Positions 20,331 through 31,307 of a DNA stretch of 64,000 bases are shown piece after piece. The translations under genes were made by a program, and so were the position numbers. How positions within the stretch are numbered: position 1 is the stretch's first letter; every line of letters begins with the position of its first letter. Source of the DNA: Nematostella vectensis (lineage: Eukaryota > Cnidaria > Anthozoa > Actiniaria > Edwardsiidae); assembly GCF_932526225.1 (NCBI RefSeq), contig NC_064043.1:9901821-9965820 (forward strand), written 5' to 3'. The notes below the pieces were generated by a model. The model ran no database searches. It was not told where the DNA came from and saw only the letters and a list, made by a program, of their open reading frames with translations.

Positions 20331-21231
20331 TTTTAGCAAGGAGTAAAAATCATCAAAGAACTGAACCAAACGCTTCGTTACTTCCCTCCTCTTTTTCATT
20401 AAAATTTGCAAGTACAGAAGAACATGTTTATCTGGTAAGTACAAACACACTACAAAGTTGATTTTTACATAGATCAGGCAGATTTCAGAATCTGTGAATT
20501 CACTAGATTTTCTCTTCAAATCTTGCAGTCTGTGTGATTCACAAAAGATAGCCTGCTAGCTGGCCCTTCAGTGGGTTTATTAGGAAATCGATAACAATGA
20601 TTTCAGAATAAACCAACTGAGAGCTACACAAAAGATGGCAGATCCACAAACCAAACCTTTGCAGCCCACACCACAACTCTTAAATAACTCTAAATCAACA
20701 TTTAAAAAATATTATTTTTGATTCTAAAAGAATAAGCAAATAATCTTATTTACAAGAATATTATTTAATAATTCTTGAAATATTGTTTTAGAAGGGAATA
20801 TAAAAAATTTGTTAGTTATTGGAGGGTTCAAACTTATCCCTACATTAGGGATAGAAACACCATTCCTATCCAACTTATAATGAAAGGTGCACTTGCTTCA
20901 TTGCAAAACTGTTACTGGAGAAAGTTTTTTGGAAAATTCTTGGGGTCCAAGGGTTAAATCCGCAAATTAAACCATCAGCGGGTATTTTGTAGTTATTTTG
21001 TATATATATTGGTAAATTAGTAGTATTTGGGGGGGGGGGGGGGTCCAAAAAACTTTGGGGTCTAAGACTTGACTACAAATTTTCCGTGTTCGCGAATTTT
21101 CCTGTCGCGAATTTTTCAACATTTACTGTAGCTGTAAGTTTCTATATTTGGTTATTTTGGGAGGTATTAACTTTTTAAGGTCTGATGGACCCCTGTAATA
21201 TACCCCTTCCCCCCCCCCCCTCAGTTGGGTT
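20331..21231. other. Non-coding stretch with G and C homopolymers
   Basis: No supported gene. A run of about 15 G near 21030 and a run of about 11 C near 21211 stand out. The minus-strand ORF at 20301-20519 has no recognisable domain. Confidence 0.45.
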
Positions 21232-21549
21232 CTATTGTTTAAAAGTTTCCTTTTTCTGGAGGTATACATCCCAGTCCTTTTCATCTGACTCCTGCCATGG
21301 GATCCCTGTGCATATTACTTCTTTGAAGTTAAGTTGTTGAAATGATGGTGCAGATTTCCTATAAAAAGAGGAAGTAAATAATAACCAAGCTACTAGTAAA
21401 GGAAATAAGTGACTACAAAGATAAACCCAAAGCCCAAACCAAAGATTGAAAGGTGTGAATAAAATGAAACACACAATACCAATCAAACAGATGGGAATAA
21501 GCCTGAAATAAGCTGGGTTAAATGTATTCCCCAGCCTTGTCGCAGGCAT
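21232..21549 (-). CDS. Unrecognised small membrane protein
   Basis: An ORF of 105 codons starting MPATRLGNTFNPAYFRLIPI. It has two long hydrophobic stretches at roughly residues 16-36 (LIPICLIGIVCFILF) and 38-62 (WFGLWVYLCSHLFPLLVAW), then a polar, acidic tail with GIPWQESDEKDWDVYLQ. This pattern of two helices and a soluble tail is more gene-like than the surrounding ORFs. I do not recognise the family. It may be a complete single-exon gene or one exon of a larger one. It lies 68 bp from the left LTR of the Gypsy element. Confidence 0.4.
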   Translation of the reverse strand: MPATRLGNTFNPAYFRLIPICLIGIVCFILFTPFNLWFGLWVYLCSHLFPLLVAWLLFTSSFYRKSAPSFQQLNFKEVICTGIPWQESDEKDWDVYLQKKETFKQ

Positions 21550-21616
21550 TCTTACTGGGTGTCATGATATTATGCAACGCTTCGCTCACACTAGTAATAT
21601 AGAACTAAATCGTTAG

Positions 21617-21819
21617 AGATTAATCACGCAATATTATTGTAATATGAAACTTTTGAGTAATTAATTTAATTAAATAAAATAATTTAATAATAATAATAAG
21701 TAAATAATTTAATTAAAATTCTCTCTCTCTTGACTACATGCGCTCGCATCAACACACAATGCTACAGCCTGACAATTATACCCAATATATTGATTAAATA
21801 AAGACTGCAAATCATTACA
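21617..21819 (+). repeat. Left LTR
   Basis: It shares GATTAATCACGCAATATTAT at the start, GACTACATGCGCTCGCATCA in the middle, and AAATCATTACA at the end with the right LTR. It is longer (203 against 137 bp) because of an AT-rich insertion of about 65 bp. The first base is A where the right LTR has T. Confidence 0.88.
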
Positions 21820-21837
21820 TGGTGCCAAGAAGTGGGA
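21820..21837 (+). promoter_or_regulatory. Primer-binding site
   Basis: TGGTGCCAAGAAGTGGGA follows the left LTR directly. It begins TGG, the complement of a tRNA CCA end, and resembles the tRNA-Leu-type sites of several invertebrate Gypsy elements. The exact tRNA is inferred. Confidence 0.7.
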
Positions 21838-22090
21838 TAGAACATCAACAAGAGCGCACAGCAAGCCGGTAAGTGGCAAAAGAAGAATAAAGACAAAGAA
21901 TAGCGAAAACGTATTGTGTAATCGAACCGTAACATAATCGGGCTATTTTGATAACTAGATTAAAATCTTTAATTCGCGCTTCCTTTTATGGCAGTGAGGC
22001 TGGTACCTGGTACTGTACTATTCACACTGTAATCAGATATTGTCTTTTATGTTCAAGCTAGTGCTAGCGAACGGACTTTGAGTTAACGCG

Positions 22091-22118
22091 TCTATATATT
22101 ATAGTCTATTTTCCTTTT
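22091..22118. repeat. 28-bp direct repeat, left copy
   Basis: GTCTATATATTATAGTCTAT followed by TTTCCTTT; the same 28 bases recur near 23832-23859. The two copies bracket the DIRS-like fragment. Confidence 0.85.
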
Positions 22119-23831
22119 CTTTACAAAGAAAGAAAGTGGTGCCACATCTAGAAGAAGCGGACTCCGTGACCTCGCTCCAGTCAATTACGCGGCTTTGGAC
22201 GCTGGTTTAGATGATTTAGATTTTGAATTCGGGGGCGGGTCGGCAAGGAGCCTAGGACTCTTAAAGCAAAGACCGCAGAACAAGGCGCTAGACCGAAGAC
22301 CCTGGCCGTTGGTGGGATAAAAAAGCCCAAGGTGACACAAAGCGACATCCTGGAGCTTTCCCGGCAGGTCGAGAGCCTGCTTGAGGAGAACCGCCGACTG
22401 GAAGAGCTAGCCGGATCGCCATCTTCTCGCTCCGCGCGGAAGGAAATGAGAGCGGTCAAGTCCGACTTCACGATCAAGGACCTGCGTTCAGTAGCGAACA
22501 TTGAGAAAAAAGTGAGGCGCAATATGGCGGGTAGGCGCAGAGAGCAGTGGTTGCTCAAGCGACTCGAGCGACGAAACGTCGGACGACGAGCATTCAGAGA
22601 GACGGCGAAGAATAGGTGAACAGTCGCGCAAGCTTAAGTCCGGTAAAATGGCAAAAGTCTCTTCTCGCGTTGTCTCGCCGCAGGTTTGGCCGTACAGCGA
22701 GCTTAATCTTAGCTATGTAGCCAAAGACGTGAAGTACGACGATCTTACATTAAAGGAATTCGTAGCGGGTTACTCTAACATATTGTTGAGGGCTCGCCTT
22801 TCATCCCAAGAAAAAAAGGCTCGGATAGCCCATTTACCGAGGCTCATGTATTTGGCCTTACAATTTGAGTGGGCAGCAGTGCGCGATTTCCATGCGGCTG
22901 TTCTAGTGGAAACCGAACGAGGTCAACTATCCTTTCAGGATTCGTTCGGGCACATTGAGCAGTGTGTTTTTCTAGGGCGCGCAAAGGCGGATCGTGCGCA
23001 GTCGAGGAAGGCGATGGGTTAGGGGCAAAAGCCCGCGTTGTTTTGCCGGGAGTTCAACCGCGGTCGCTGTGCAGAGGGAGGAGACCATTCGGGATTAATC
23101 AAGGGGAGTCCCAGCAGCACATCTGCGCAGCGTGTTTGACAACGAACAAGACTGTTATGCGGCACGTAGAGTCCTCACCCGAGTGCCCTCTTAAGAAGGA
23201 GAAAGGCCCAGCAAATGTCGGTTCTCAGGCCTGACTCGACAAGGATCGTTCACCTTCAATCACGGATTATGGCTTTCAGGGCGCTTATACTTTAGCTGAG
23301 GATTATTCGTGTTCTCACGTGCTGGACCGTGACCTTGGAATTATGCCGGACTCAGGACTTTATCAGGACTCAGGACTTTTTCAAGACTCAGGACTTTCTC
23401 AAGACTCAGGACTTTATCAGGAATTTTGCCAGGATTCAGTAAGTTTTTATCAGGACTCAGAGATTAGTGACATCGTGCAAGACTTTGGACCACATGACTC
23501 TGAACCATCTTGTTTTTCTTCCGGTCATTTCATTGGACTACATGAGACGGTCATACGGGACGGGCTGCCTAATTATCGAGGAGCTCGGGTACCGGTGATT
23601 TCTAATTTACGGGTTCCAGTTTGGCGAGAAAAGCTTTGTTGTTATCAGGACGCGCAATTATGCGATCTCTTGGAATTCGGTTTTCCAGTGAATTATGACT
23701 ATGTTGTTCATGGGTTTTCGGTAGGCGACGGTGCCGGTAATCACGCCGGAGCCATGCCATTTGAACCGGCCGTTTCTTCGTATTTACGGGACGACCTCAG
23801 GGCCCGAACGGTAGCTGGACCTTTTGACGGA
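22119..23831 (+). pseudogene. DIRS-like retrotransposon fragment inside the Gypsy element
   Basis: Three consecutive plus-strand reading frames resemble DIRS/Ngaro gag and the start of a DIRS polyprotein. The frame at 22332-22619 is charged and coiled (SRQVESLLEENRRLEELAGS). The frame at 22648-23022 has VWPYSELNLSYVAKDVKYDD and a basic tail. The frame at 22962-23234 has HICAACLTTNKTVMRHVESS, with a Cys/His pattern typical of these gags. The frame at 23319-23888 ends with FGFPVNYDYVVHG, NHAGAMPF and SSYLRDDLRARTVAGPFDG, which match the region just before the reverse transcriptase of DIRS elements. The catalytic RT and the tyrosine recombinase are absent. A run of near-identical LYQDSG/LFQDSG repeats at 23351-23420 is a small local expansion. 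Confidence 0.7.
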
Positions 23832-23859
23832 TGTCTATATATTATAGTCTATTTTCCTT
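23832..23859. repeat. 28-bp direct repeat, right copy
   Basis: Identical to the left copy at 22091-22118. It falls at the end of the DIRS-like segment, and the sequence that follows leads into the Gypsy gag. Confidence 0.85.
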
Positions 23860-23970
23860 TCCCACCCTCCCACCTAACAGTGGGCTGAGAAGTCTATTGG
23901 TTGTTTTCAGTACAGCTTTCACCATTTTTAGTGTATTATCTTTCAATAAACTTCTCATTGTGCCAAACTC

Positions 23971-24720
23971 ATGCTTGTGTTGTCTAGTATTTTTACTGCG
24001 AGAATTAGTGCAAACGATGGGTTTACGCCTCCCAACATGAACTGGGAAGCCAAAGACATCCCAGATGAATTTAGAAGGTTCAAACAATATTGCAACCTAG
24101 TTTTTGACGGGCCATTCTCCAAAAAACCGGATACCGAGAGAGCTTTGTACCTCTTATTGTGGATAGGCCGTAAGGGGGTAGACATTTATAATAGTTTTGT
24201 CTGGGAAACCGAGGGTGATAACATTAAACCTAAGAAGATTTGGGAAAGGTTTGAGAAGCATTTGGCCCCCAGAACAAATTTTAGAATTGCGAGATATCAA
24301 TTGCAACAGTTCAAACAATTACCCAGCGAAACAACCGATGATTTTATGACCCGATGCAGGAATCAGGCCGCAAAGTGTAAGTTTCGTGACCAGGACGAAA
24401 TAAACGAGCGTTTTATCGAACAACTCGTGAACAACTTATGAAGCTACTTCAGAACATGTTGCACAGCTTCATAGCGAGCCACAAATAAACGTTCATGAAA
24501 CTAAATGAAAATCCTGAACCGGAACCAAGAATAAGAAATGCGGAAACTGTGGTTCGGAGCATGAGCCGAAAAAATGGCTCAGTCTGTAATAACTGATCCA
24601 AATTAAATCACTGGAGCAGGGTTTGTAGGCAAAAATCTCAGGAAGCGCAAAACAAGCCCCGAAACCCTAATAATTTCGGTAGAAAACCGGCATCAGGGAA
24701 ACCGCGCCAAAATCGGCAAA
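23971..24720 (+). pseudogene. Gypsy gag remnant
   Basis: The first 156 codons (23971-24441) are open and gag-like: MNWEAKDIPDEFRRFKQYCN, ALYLLLWIGRKG, IWERFEKHLAPRTNFRIARY and DDFMTRCRNQAAKCKF. A stop follows EQLVNNL. Beyond it, in other frames, a Cys-rich segment (CGNCGSEHEP) near 24540 looks like the zinc knuckle, then a basic stretch follows. The gag is therefore interrupted. Confidence 0.8.
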
Positions 24721-25020
24721 GGGCTCAGGGGAAGGGGCGTGTCTTCGCACTCGAAGCGGAAGACAATGATTTCGAAAGCCTGGTGTTTGAAACGATAAAT
24801 ATCGACGCCATTGGTCCGAATGAAACGCAAAACGAAGCCTTTTTAACACTAGGAATAACATTGCCAAGCGCAAGCAAACAAGACACACGACTAAAGGCGA
24901 AACTTGACACAGGCGCGCTGACCCTCCAACTGGGAATACCGCTCACACCTCTGCACAGGAACCCATACGTGATCGCGAACACCTTGTCAATCAGTACCCG
25001 CAGTGCTTTGACGGAATAGG
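24721..25020 (+). pseudogene. Gypsy protease remnant
   Basis: The frame includes LKAKLDTGAL near 24890-24920, with the aspartic protease DTGA signature of retrotransposons, then a stop before the reverse transcriptase. The usual downstream ILG/ALLG motif is not visible. Confidence 0.65.
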
Positions 25021-25900
25021 CAAGTTTCAGGGGGTATACAATATTACCCTTGATGCTAACGTCACACCTGTCATCCACCCGCCACGTCGAGTGGCCATCA
25101 GCTTGAAGGATGACATCAAGCAAGAGCTGGATGACATGGTTGAACAAGGCATAATAGAAAAGGTACGGGAAGGCGAACCAACAGCATGGGTCAACATTCT
25201 TGTGTATAGACGAAAGCCAAACGGCAGGCTCCGGATCTGCCTGGACCCAAAAGATCTGAACCAAGCCATCAAACGTGAGCACCACGTCACTCCTACACTC
25301 GAGGAATTCCTCCCGAAACTATCCGGCGCGAAATACTTTTCGATTCTCGACGCCAGAAGCGGCTATTGGTACGTACTTCTTGACGAAGAGTCGAGCTATC
25401 TGACGACATTTAATTCACCATTCGGCAGATATCGGTACACGCGGATGCCATTTGGCTTACGAATGTCACAAGATGTATTCCAGGCGAAAATCGACCAGAC
25501 GTTCGAGGGATGCCAACGAGTCGTAGGAATCGGCAACGATTCCGCCGACGAGTCGTGTTCGGAAAGACCGCCAAGGAACACGACGAGAACCTTCACGGGA
25601 TGATCGACAGATGCATCAAAACCGGTCTCAAGCTGAACCACGAAAAGTGCTTTATCAAAAAGCAAGAAATCAAGTTCTTCGGAGTCATCTGTGGAGAAGA
25701 AGGAGTCAAACCCGACCCTTGTAAAGTATCGGTACTGCAACAGATGCAGAGAATTCAACGAACCGCAAGGAACTACAAACATTTCTTGGGCTGGCAACAT
25801 ACATGGGCCGATTTATCCCCAACCTGAGCACTCTCACAGCTGCCTTGAGAGAACTACTGACACTTTACATGGGATCCACCCGAATACCAGGTAGCATTCG
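25021..25900 (+). pseudogene. Gypsy reverse transcriptase, broken at its active site
   Basis: The frame at 25091-25603 has GIIEKVREGEP, KPNGRLRICLDPKDLNQAIK, FSILDARSGYW and RYTRMPFGLRMSQDVFQAKI, standard Gypsy RT blocks. In the region 25527-25560, where the catalytic YxDD-type box should be, the reading is disrupted and homology continues in another frame (VVFGKTAKEHDENLHGMIDR and FFGVICGEEGVKPDP). The enzyme cannot be functional as it stands. The frame changes again near 25740-25800. Confidence 0.85.
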
Positions 25901-26019
25901 ACCGCATAAAGAAGTCAATCAGTGACGAGGTATCACTTACATATTTCGACAAATCAAAGGAAATAGTCCTTCAGGTCGATGCCTCTATCAAAGGTATAGG
26001 AGCAACTCTACTACGAGAA

Positions 26020-26457
26020 GGGACACCAGTGGCATTCGCAAGCAAGAGCCTAACAGACGCCGAGACCCGATATGCAAACATCGAGCGAGAGCTATTGGCT
26101 GTAGTGTATGGATGCTTCCATACATACCTGTTTGGACACTCGTTCACAGTTTATTCAGACCACAAGCCGCTGGAATCCATACATACCAAACACCTTACAT
26201 CCGCACCGCCAAGGCTGCAAAGAATGCTCCTGAGACTTCAACCGTATGATTTCACAATCAAATACATACCTGGCAAGGACATGCACATCGCGGACGCACT
26301 ATCAAGTCTCTTACCCGAAGAGAAACAACCCATCAAAGGCATGGACGTGCAGATTCATCAAGTATGCACCCAGTTCAGCGACAATATGCTCACTCGTATT
26401 ACCCACCTAACGAACCTCGACGATGAGCTCCATGCACTGAAAAAGACCCGTATATGA
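26020..26457 (+). pseudogene. Gypsy RNase H remnant
   Basis: MAFASKSLTDAETRYANIER, ELLAVVYGCFHTYLFGHSFT and VYSDHKPLESI are the Gypsy RNase H blocks, followed by IKYIPGKDMHIADALS. The frame ends in a stop at 26457 and the integrase lies in a different frame. Confidence 0.85.
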
Positions 26458-26482
26458 CGGATGGCCAGAAACAATCCAGCAA

Positions 26483-27631
26483 GTGCCGCCTACAGTAAAA
26501 GCCTACTGGTCATACCGCGACGAGTTCTCTATTGACGATGGGATCCTACTAAAGGGCAATCGCATCATAATTCCATCAGCCCTCCAGGGCGAGATTCTCG
26601 CAAAGCTTCACTCCGCCCACCAAGGAGATGAGAAAACAAAGTTCCGCGCGAGAAAATCTGTCTTCTGGAGAAATCTAAACCAGGACATAGATAAGCTTAC
26701 ACAATCCTGTACCGCATGTCAGAAATACCAACCTGCGCAATGCAAAGAGCCTCTGATCCAATCAGAAATACCACCACGACCGTGACACACCATCGCGTCA
26801 GATCTCTTCCATATCGACAACTCGGAGTTTCTGCTAATCTCTGATTATTACTCAAAATACCCATTCGTGAGGAAGATGCCCCAGGTCAACTGCAAGAGTA
26901 AATCTGTGATCGACGCCATGAAACAAGTGTTTGCCGAACACGGAATTCCTACTGTAGTCAGATCCGACAGCGGATCACAATACACAAGTGAAGAATTCGA
27001 CGACTTCGCAAAGGAATACGGATTCCAACACATACCAAGCTCGCCGAAACACTCACGTAGTAACGGATTCATCGAGAGCAAAGTCAAACTTGTCGAGAAC
27101 GCTCTCATAAAAGCGCGAGAAACCAACGCAGACCTGAACATCGCACTCCTCTGCCTAAGTTACCATCGCCTGCTGAACTCCTATTGGGCGGGAAACTACA
27201 GGACAATCTACCACGCAACATACCACGACCAAGCGACAGTGACGACACGACTGAAATATCGACAGGAAATTCAGAAACACTATTACGACCGCCACACGAA
27301 ACCACTACCGCGACTCCACACAGGACAGCCTGTGACCGTTCTAGATCACAAGACGATGCAATGGAAGCCAGCAGTCATTACGGAGAAGCTCCAGGACGTG
27401 CCAAGATCCTACCGACTAACAACAGCTACAGGAGGAGAACTTAGGCGCAACAGACTGCACCTCAGAAGTGTCCCACCAGCAACACCTAACAGCAACGCTG
27501 ACGCGGACCAGTCGCAACCTGCTCCCCAAGAACCAAAGATAACTGCTGATAAGCCACCCTGTAACAAGCCTCCCGGAGCAACGGTCACACGCAGTGGAAG
27601 GATCGTCAAACCACCTGACAGATTTGTTTAG
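26483..27631 (+). pseudogene. Gypsy integrase with an internal stop
   Basis: One frame, interrupted by a single in-frame TGA at 26783-26785. Before it is the HHCC zinc-binding region (AHQGDEKTKFRARKSVFWRN, CTACQKYQ). After it is the catalytic core with ASDLFHIDN, VRSDSGSQYTSEEF and SNGFIESK. Sequence between LSYHR and the C-terminal part looks shortened. The C-terminus is Pro-rich (TAPVTV-like linker region ending VTRSGRIVKPPDRF). Confidence 0.85.
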
Positions 27632-27714
27632 ATGACCATTATTATTCGGATTGGAATAAAACTTATATGGAACGGTTTGCATGTTGGAACAGTCAGAACA
27701 TTTTTTATAATTAC

Positions 27715-27851
27715 TGATTAATCACGCAATATTATTGTAATATGAAACTTAATTCTCTCTCTCGACTACATGCGCTCGCATCAACACACAATGCTACATC
27801 CTGACAATTATACCCAATAAATTGATTAAATAAAGACCGCAAATCATTACA
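27715..27851 (+). repeat. Right LTR
   Basis: 137 bp beginning TGATTAATCACGCAATATTA and ending AAATCATTACA, giving TG...CA ends. AATAAA signals are present within it (near 27816 and 27829). Confidence 0.88.
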
Positions 27852-27980
27852 CTGGGTTTCCTGTGTTCGGAGATGAACCATGGGGTCTGGGACGAGCTCA
27901 CCCACAGTGAGGGGAGATGGTTTCCTGTGACGTCACAACTCTTACCATCCACAGGAAACCCAACCACAGGAAACTCGATA
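27852..27980. repeat. Inverted repeat beside the Gypsy element
   Basis: TGGGTTTCCTGTG at 27853-27865 faces its complement CACAGGAAACCCA at about 27949-27961, with a further ACAGGAAAC copy after it. A similar CCACAGGAAACCCA occurs at 20040, beyond the other side of the Gypsy element, so this is probably an end motif of a dispersed repeat. Confidence 0.5.
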
Positions 27981-28047
27981 AGAACGCCTGAGACTAGGCT
28001 GTGTATTCCCCTGAAAACTTTACTTTGTTAGGTAATAAATATATACT

Positions 28048-31000
28048 CTACCTGTTCTGATGTTTGGAGATATTAGCATCCAGTGCACCCAAAGCAACCG
28101 CAACTTGGTGCTTGAAGTAAGAGGTATGGAGTAAGGAAATGAAAAAATAGAAAAGGTGCAAATTCAACAAATGGTATCCTCTGGGATTGAAAAAAAGATG
28201 AAAAGAACAGGGTCAGATCCAGGGTTTCAAAATGTGGGGTGTATAATGGCCAGTTAAACAGCTTATAACTGATCAAGTGGTTCTTGGAAGGCCACTACAT
28301 AGATCATACAATACTGAATTGGATTTGTTGCATCAGCAAAGTCAAGCAGGCGAAGGAAAATGGACAGTATCTCCCGCCCCTCTGACATTTACTCTCTTCA
28401 AACAAAGTGACTTTTCAATTTTTTTTACTTAAAAAAGGGGCGGGGTGGATATCCACCCCCTGTATCCACGCCTGAAGAAACATTAGGCAGAATATTGCTT
28501 AAGGGGGTCAGTGATCTAATAGGGTCTGAAATAAAAGTGCATCTGTTTAAAATAATCATTCAAGATGTATACAGCAAGAGCAAAACGAAGAAGACTTGTT
28601 ATCCCTGTCACCAAGATGCATCACCACGGTCGATGCAGGAAGGGAGGGATGGAGGAGGGTGCTACCAATCTTACTTCTTGATAAATATTTCAAAATAAAG
28701 ATTTAAACACAGTATTTGCCATCAGAACTTGCTTTTTTTAAATCATACCTCTTCATCCAGTTTTGTTTCTTGGAAGCTCCAATCATGGGAAATTGATCCC
28801 TTCAGATAAAGCTGACTATCACAAGTAATCTCCTGGCAATAAAAGACACCACGAAGAAATATGTTAAAGACTGCACAGAGGTCTATCCATGAGGAGGAAT
28901 GCTACCTTTTTTACATTTGTCAGAGACAGCTAGTATTTCACATACCTCAGTAGATAAAAGTCGAGTTGGTAAGTTGAATTCCACTGCTTGCAGGTCATGC
29001 CCTATGCCAACACCAACTGCTTTAACATAGCTTTCTTTTAAGCACTGCAAAGACAAAACAGTTTAAGAGGTTTTTTCCTCCCTCTTCAGAAGTAATGACA
29101 AAAAATAGCAGTATCAATAAAAGGCTGACAAAGAAAAATATGATGAACAAAAAAACTCTATACAGAAAAATTCCAGTAAATATTTTTCTGACTTGTGCAC
29201 ATACAGAAGAGTGTGGCAAGGTGAGCCCTAGAAAAAAGGATACCCCTCTTCCTTGGTGTGAGGATGGTTACACCCCTTACAGGGCCAGAGCATGTGAGGC
29301 TGCTAGCTGGAGGAAAGGGACACTCCATACTAATATCCCTTAGGGATTATTCAAAGATTCAACCTACCCAGTGTCTGTAGAACATCTGTAATTGGGTCCA
29401 CTCTGTGGGCTGAGAATTGACTGTTCTCCATTCTCTTGGGGTGAATTGCTTTCTCATGAGGTGAAAAAATCCCTGCACATCTGTTCCACCTGTTAAATTG
29501 AGGTAACACTTTTCAAAGATCACAATCTCTTTTCTCCATAATCAGATGCAACACATTATTACAGTAGATAAAAAATCTCTAACAACTATCCAGGGGAAGG
29601 CCATCTTTGTTTAGCAGAACACCAACCTGGATAAGTTGTCTTCATGACATCAACACCAACTAGAAGAAAAGGCATTAAAATATACTTAATATAAAATTAT
29701 ATCTAGGGATTTTGATATATTTAAATTCTTCAATACTGAAGAAGTCTTATTAAAGACGAAAATTTGGCAGAGTCGATTTCCAGTTTTTGGTGTATTGTAT
29801 TCATTGTTCTGGTAGGAGATCGCGACAGTTTGGGCTTTTTGATTCTATTTAAATTCTTCAATGCGATATAGGTAGGACCATAGCCAGTTTGGACCTTAAA
29901 CTGCCACCTAACTTGGAGGGTATATGCTTTAATGAGAAGAAAAATGAGTAAAACTGTGAACAAGAAGTACATGACAGCAGGCTGAATCGATAAGTGAACC
30001 ACCCTGCTTAAAATCCTGGCTATAGACAAACAATGCTTGCCCTTTAGAGCTGAAGGAATGGTTCACTATGTCAAATAAGTATAAGTGGCATTGTTACAGC
30101 CAATATTTTACTCAAAGAGTAAAGTAGCTATTAAAATTAGCTATTATCCTACCTTGACAACACGGCTCTGCTGCAAGAACAGTGAAATCCCCCTTTTGAA
30201 AAAATAATTATGAACCCAGATTAGTTCTCATTTTATAACATGGATACTCAATCTATGATGGCAAGATGACCCTATGACAAAACACTATCCACAGTACCTG
30301 ATGGGATACATTAAAGCTAAAGTTCTTCAGTCTGTCATCTGTGATTTTATTTACCTGTTAATACCATGGAAAAGGATTAGCTTTTCAAATGATCTAAAAA
30401 ATTTCAAAAAAAAAACATAGGGTGTGACCATTTCCTCACATCCTTACTCCACCCTGTTCCTCAATACTTTGGAAGAAGCCATTGGGCAATATACCACCAA
30501 ATAAAATAACTAAAGAATCTGACAAAAAGGGACAATAATAATAATCATAATAATAATGACAAGAGTCATTTATTATTGGTGGCAATAATATTTAAAAGGA
30601 TCCACAGGAAGTTATTGTTATTACAAGGTGAAAAAAACCTCTGGGTTCTTCATTCATATTCATTATGAAATCCCCTAAAAAGCTGTGATGTTTTTCTCAC
30701 CAGAAATGGCTTTCCTTTCTCTGTGCGAGCCAACTGCAAATCATGGTAGGGTACAGCTAACATCTGTGCAATTGCTTTTCTTAATAAAAGTCGACCAATC
30801 TGAGATCACATTTTGATTCAAATAAGGCAGGGCTGTGGCAGGAAGCATGTGTCCCCAAAACTTATTATCGAAAAATTAGGCAATTCAAGTCTGCCTAGCA
30901 TATTGTATTTCATCTGCTATATTCATCTTTTAAAAAGAAAATCTCTACCACCGCCCAGCCCCCCAAAAAAATTCGCGAGCCTTGAGATTTTCTGCAGGTA

Positions 31001-31307
31001 TGATGAATACCACCCCCCCCCCCCCCCTTCTAAGAAAGAGAGATAATGTTTAAATACGCTTACCAAAGATGATTTGGCGTCTTTCTTAAAGACAAATCTC
31101 ATCACCCGTTCTTTTTCCTCCTTTTGCACTAAGGAGAGAGCTAGAAGCCATTCCTGTTTGATCATGATTTCAGAAGAGTCAGTTACTTAAAGTAAGAAAG
31201 AAAATACTGTATATATCAAAACAACATTCACAATTGACCTGCTTGGTTGGTCTCCATGCCTCGGATCTAAATGCCCAGCGAATTCCTTCCATCTTGCTTA
31301 GACGCAT
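28048..31307 (-). CDS. AASDHPPT: 4'-phosphopantetheinyl transferase (AASDHPPT)
   Basis: Ten minus-strand exons: 31239-31307, 31064-31153, 30701-30799, 30298-30354, 30153-30192, 29627-29659, 29368-29489, 28946-29044, 28749-28832, 28048-28110. All introns are GT-AG and in phase, giving 251 residues. The enzyme transfers the phosphopantetheine arm of CoA to acyl-carrier-type domains such as fatty acid synthase. Seen: the N-terminal MEGIRWAF...EWLLALSLVQKEEKERV block; GRLLLRKAIAQML; ARTEKGKPFL with FSFNVSHQGDFTVLAAEP; the metal-binding VGVDVMKT (D122); and WCLKESYVKAVGVG (residues 170-183), the W-x-x-K-E-S motif. The protein stops shortly after VAVALGALDANISKHQNR, so it lacks the C-terminal tail of the 309-residue human protein. 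The TAG at 28048-28050 overlaps a possible GT donor, so a further exon cannot be excluded. The 5'-most in-frame ATG is at 31307; a second, homologous to the human MEG, is at 31292. Confidence 0.95.

Larger units (their letters stand above)
21617..27851 (+). mobile_element. Degenerate Ty3/Gypsy LTR retrotransposon
   Basis: The element runs from a left LTR (21617-21819) to a right LTR (27715-27851). Between them lie gag, protease, reverse transcriptase, RNase H and integrase segments in the Gypsy order, all on the plus strand. They are broken by stops and frameshifts, so the copy is dead. A foreign DIRS-like segment sits between the left LTR and gag. I could not find a clear target-site duplication outside the LTRs. 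Confidence 0.88.

Noticed and set aside
22181-22558. Minus-strand ORF of 125 codons in the DIRS-like region
   Set aside because: It is the antisense of the gag-like frame, and its Arg/Ser/Pro bias matches a mirror of Glu/Arg/Leu-rich coding.
28100-28276. Additional AASDHPPT exon in the ORF at 28073-28276
   Set aside because: Only the part at or below 28110 fits the protein family; upstream of it is an acceptor (TTCAAG), so the rest is intron.
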